Assembly: GCA_041675805.1 (NCBI GenBank)
Contig: JBAYTD010000123.1
Location: 1-8,154 of the forward strand
Reading direction: 5' to 3'
DNA: 8,154 bases
Origin: JANNWF01 sp041675805
GTDB lineage: Bacteria > Pseudomonadota > Gammaproteobacteria > Xanthomonadales > Xanthomonadaceae
Part shown: piece by piece, positions 7,994 through 8,154 of the stretch
Layout of the letters: the number at the start of each line of letters is the position of its first letter
Position numbering within the stretch: position 1 is the first letter of the stretch
Made by a program: the position numbers and the translations under genes
Notes under the pieces: model-generated
The model's input: the letters and a program-made list of their open reading frames with translations, nothing else
What the model was told of the DNA's origin: nothing
Databases searched by the model: none

Positions 7994-8154
7994 CTTGGGT
8001 TTGTCGCCTGGGTTTCGTCCGCCTCGGCGGCGGCAGAGTCGCTTTCTCTTGAACGGCCAGGAGAAAGTAACCAAAGAGAAGGCCACCCCGGCATCGCGCT
8101 GTCGTCTTCGACAAGCGTCAAGGCCGGCATCCATCCCTGGAACGCCTACCTGCC
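7994..8154. repeat. Repeat-like non-coding element upstream of uvrA (runs off the right edge)
   Basis: This stretch holds two inverted repeats. The first is CCGCC-TC-GGCGG at 8019-8030. The second is CTTTCTC (8042-8048) pairing with GAGAAAG (8061-8067) around a 12-base loop, followed by TAACCAAAGAGAAGGCC. I recall very similar GAGAAAGTAACC...AGAGAAGG sequences as dispersed copies in xanthomonad and some pseudomonad genomes; this is memory, not a search. One plus-strand frame is open from 7994 to the edge (containing ESNQREGHPGI and VKAGIHPWNAYL) but has no usable start codon. Translations of this kind recur in databases as spurious short proteins. Between 7926 and 7993 there is only the uvrA promoter candidate and a small inverted repeat (CAACC 7961-7965 with GGTTG 7972-7976). 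No gene is supported here. Confidence 0.5.

Noticed and set aside
7994..8154. Plus-strand partial coding region at the right edge
   Set aside because: The frame is open but lacks ATG, GTG or TTG after the stop at 7991-7993, has no ribosome binding site, and coincides with a structured repeat-like element.

Overview
The window is GC-rich (about two thirds GC by eye), densely packed bacterial chromosome. It carries five protein-coding genes, all on the minus strand, and one tRNA gene on the plus strand. The gene content, the GC-rich codon use and two intergenic repeats point to a gammaproteobacterium, most likely Xanthomonadaceae/Lysobacteraceae or a close relative. The repeats are a GATTGG-type degenerate tandem repeat at about 5018-5057 and a GAGAAAGTAACC-type element near 8042-8085. 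The taxonomic call is an inference from sequence style, not from a search.

Layout, following minus-strand transcription from right to left. (1) 7900-8154 is non-coding: a repeat-like element, a possible uvrA promoter and a G-run tract directly before the uvrA start. (2) 5068-7899 is a complete uvrA, the damage-recognition ATPase of nucleotide excision repair. (3) 4937-5067 is a short intergenic gap with the GATTGG repeats. (4) 3299-4936 encodes an exported calcineurin-like metallophosphoesterase. (5) tRNA-Leu(UAA), on the plus strand, occupies 3192-3275 and converges on the phosphoesterase gene. (6) 3032-3191 is a probable divergent promoter region. (7) 1-3031 is a tightly overlapped four-gene operon: Yip1-family membrane protein, periplasmic adaptor (membrane fusion protein), MacB/LolD-type ABC ATPase, and MacB/FtsX-type permease, the last cut by the left edge of the window.

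The operon is the most interesting unit. Its genes overlap by 4, 4 and 17 bases, so they are very probably translationally coupled and their products assemble together. The composition and order (Yip1, adaptor, ATPase, permease) match the four-component YknWXYZ exporter of Bacillus subtilis, where the Yip1-family subunit YknW is needed for transporter assembly. A Gram-negative version would pump a substrate from the periplasm, or move it across the envelope with an outer-membrane partner not seen here. uvrA, the tRNA and the phosphoesterase look like ordinary chromosomal genes. I see no insertion sequence, CRISPR array, prophage or toxin-antitoxin unit.
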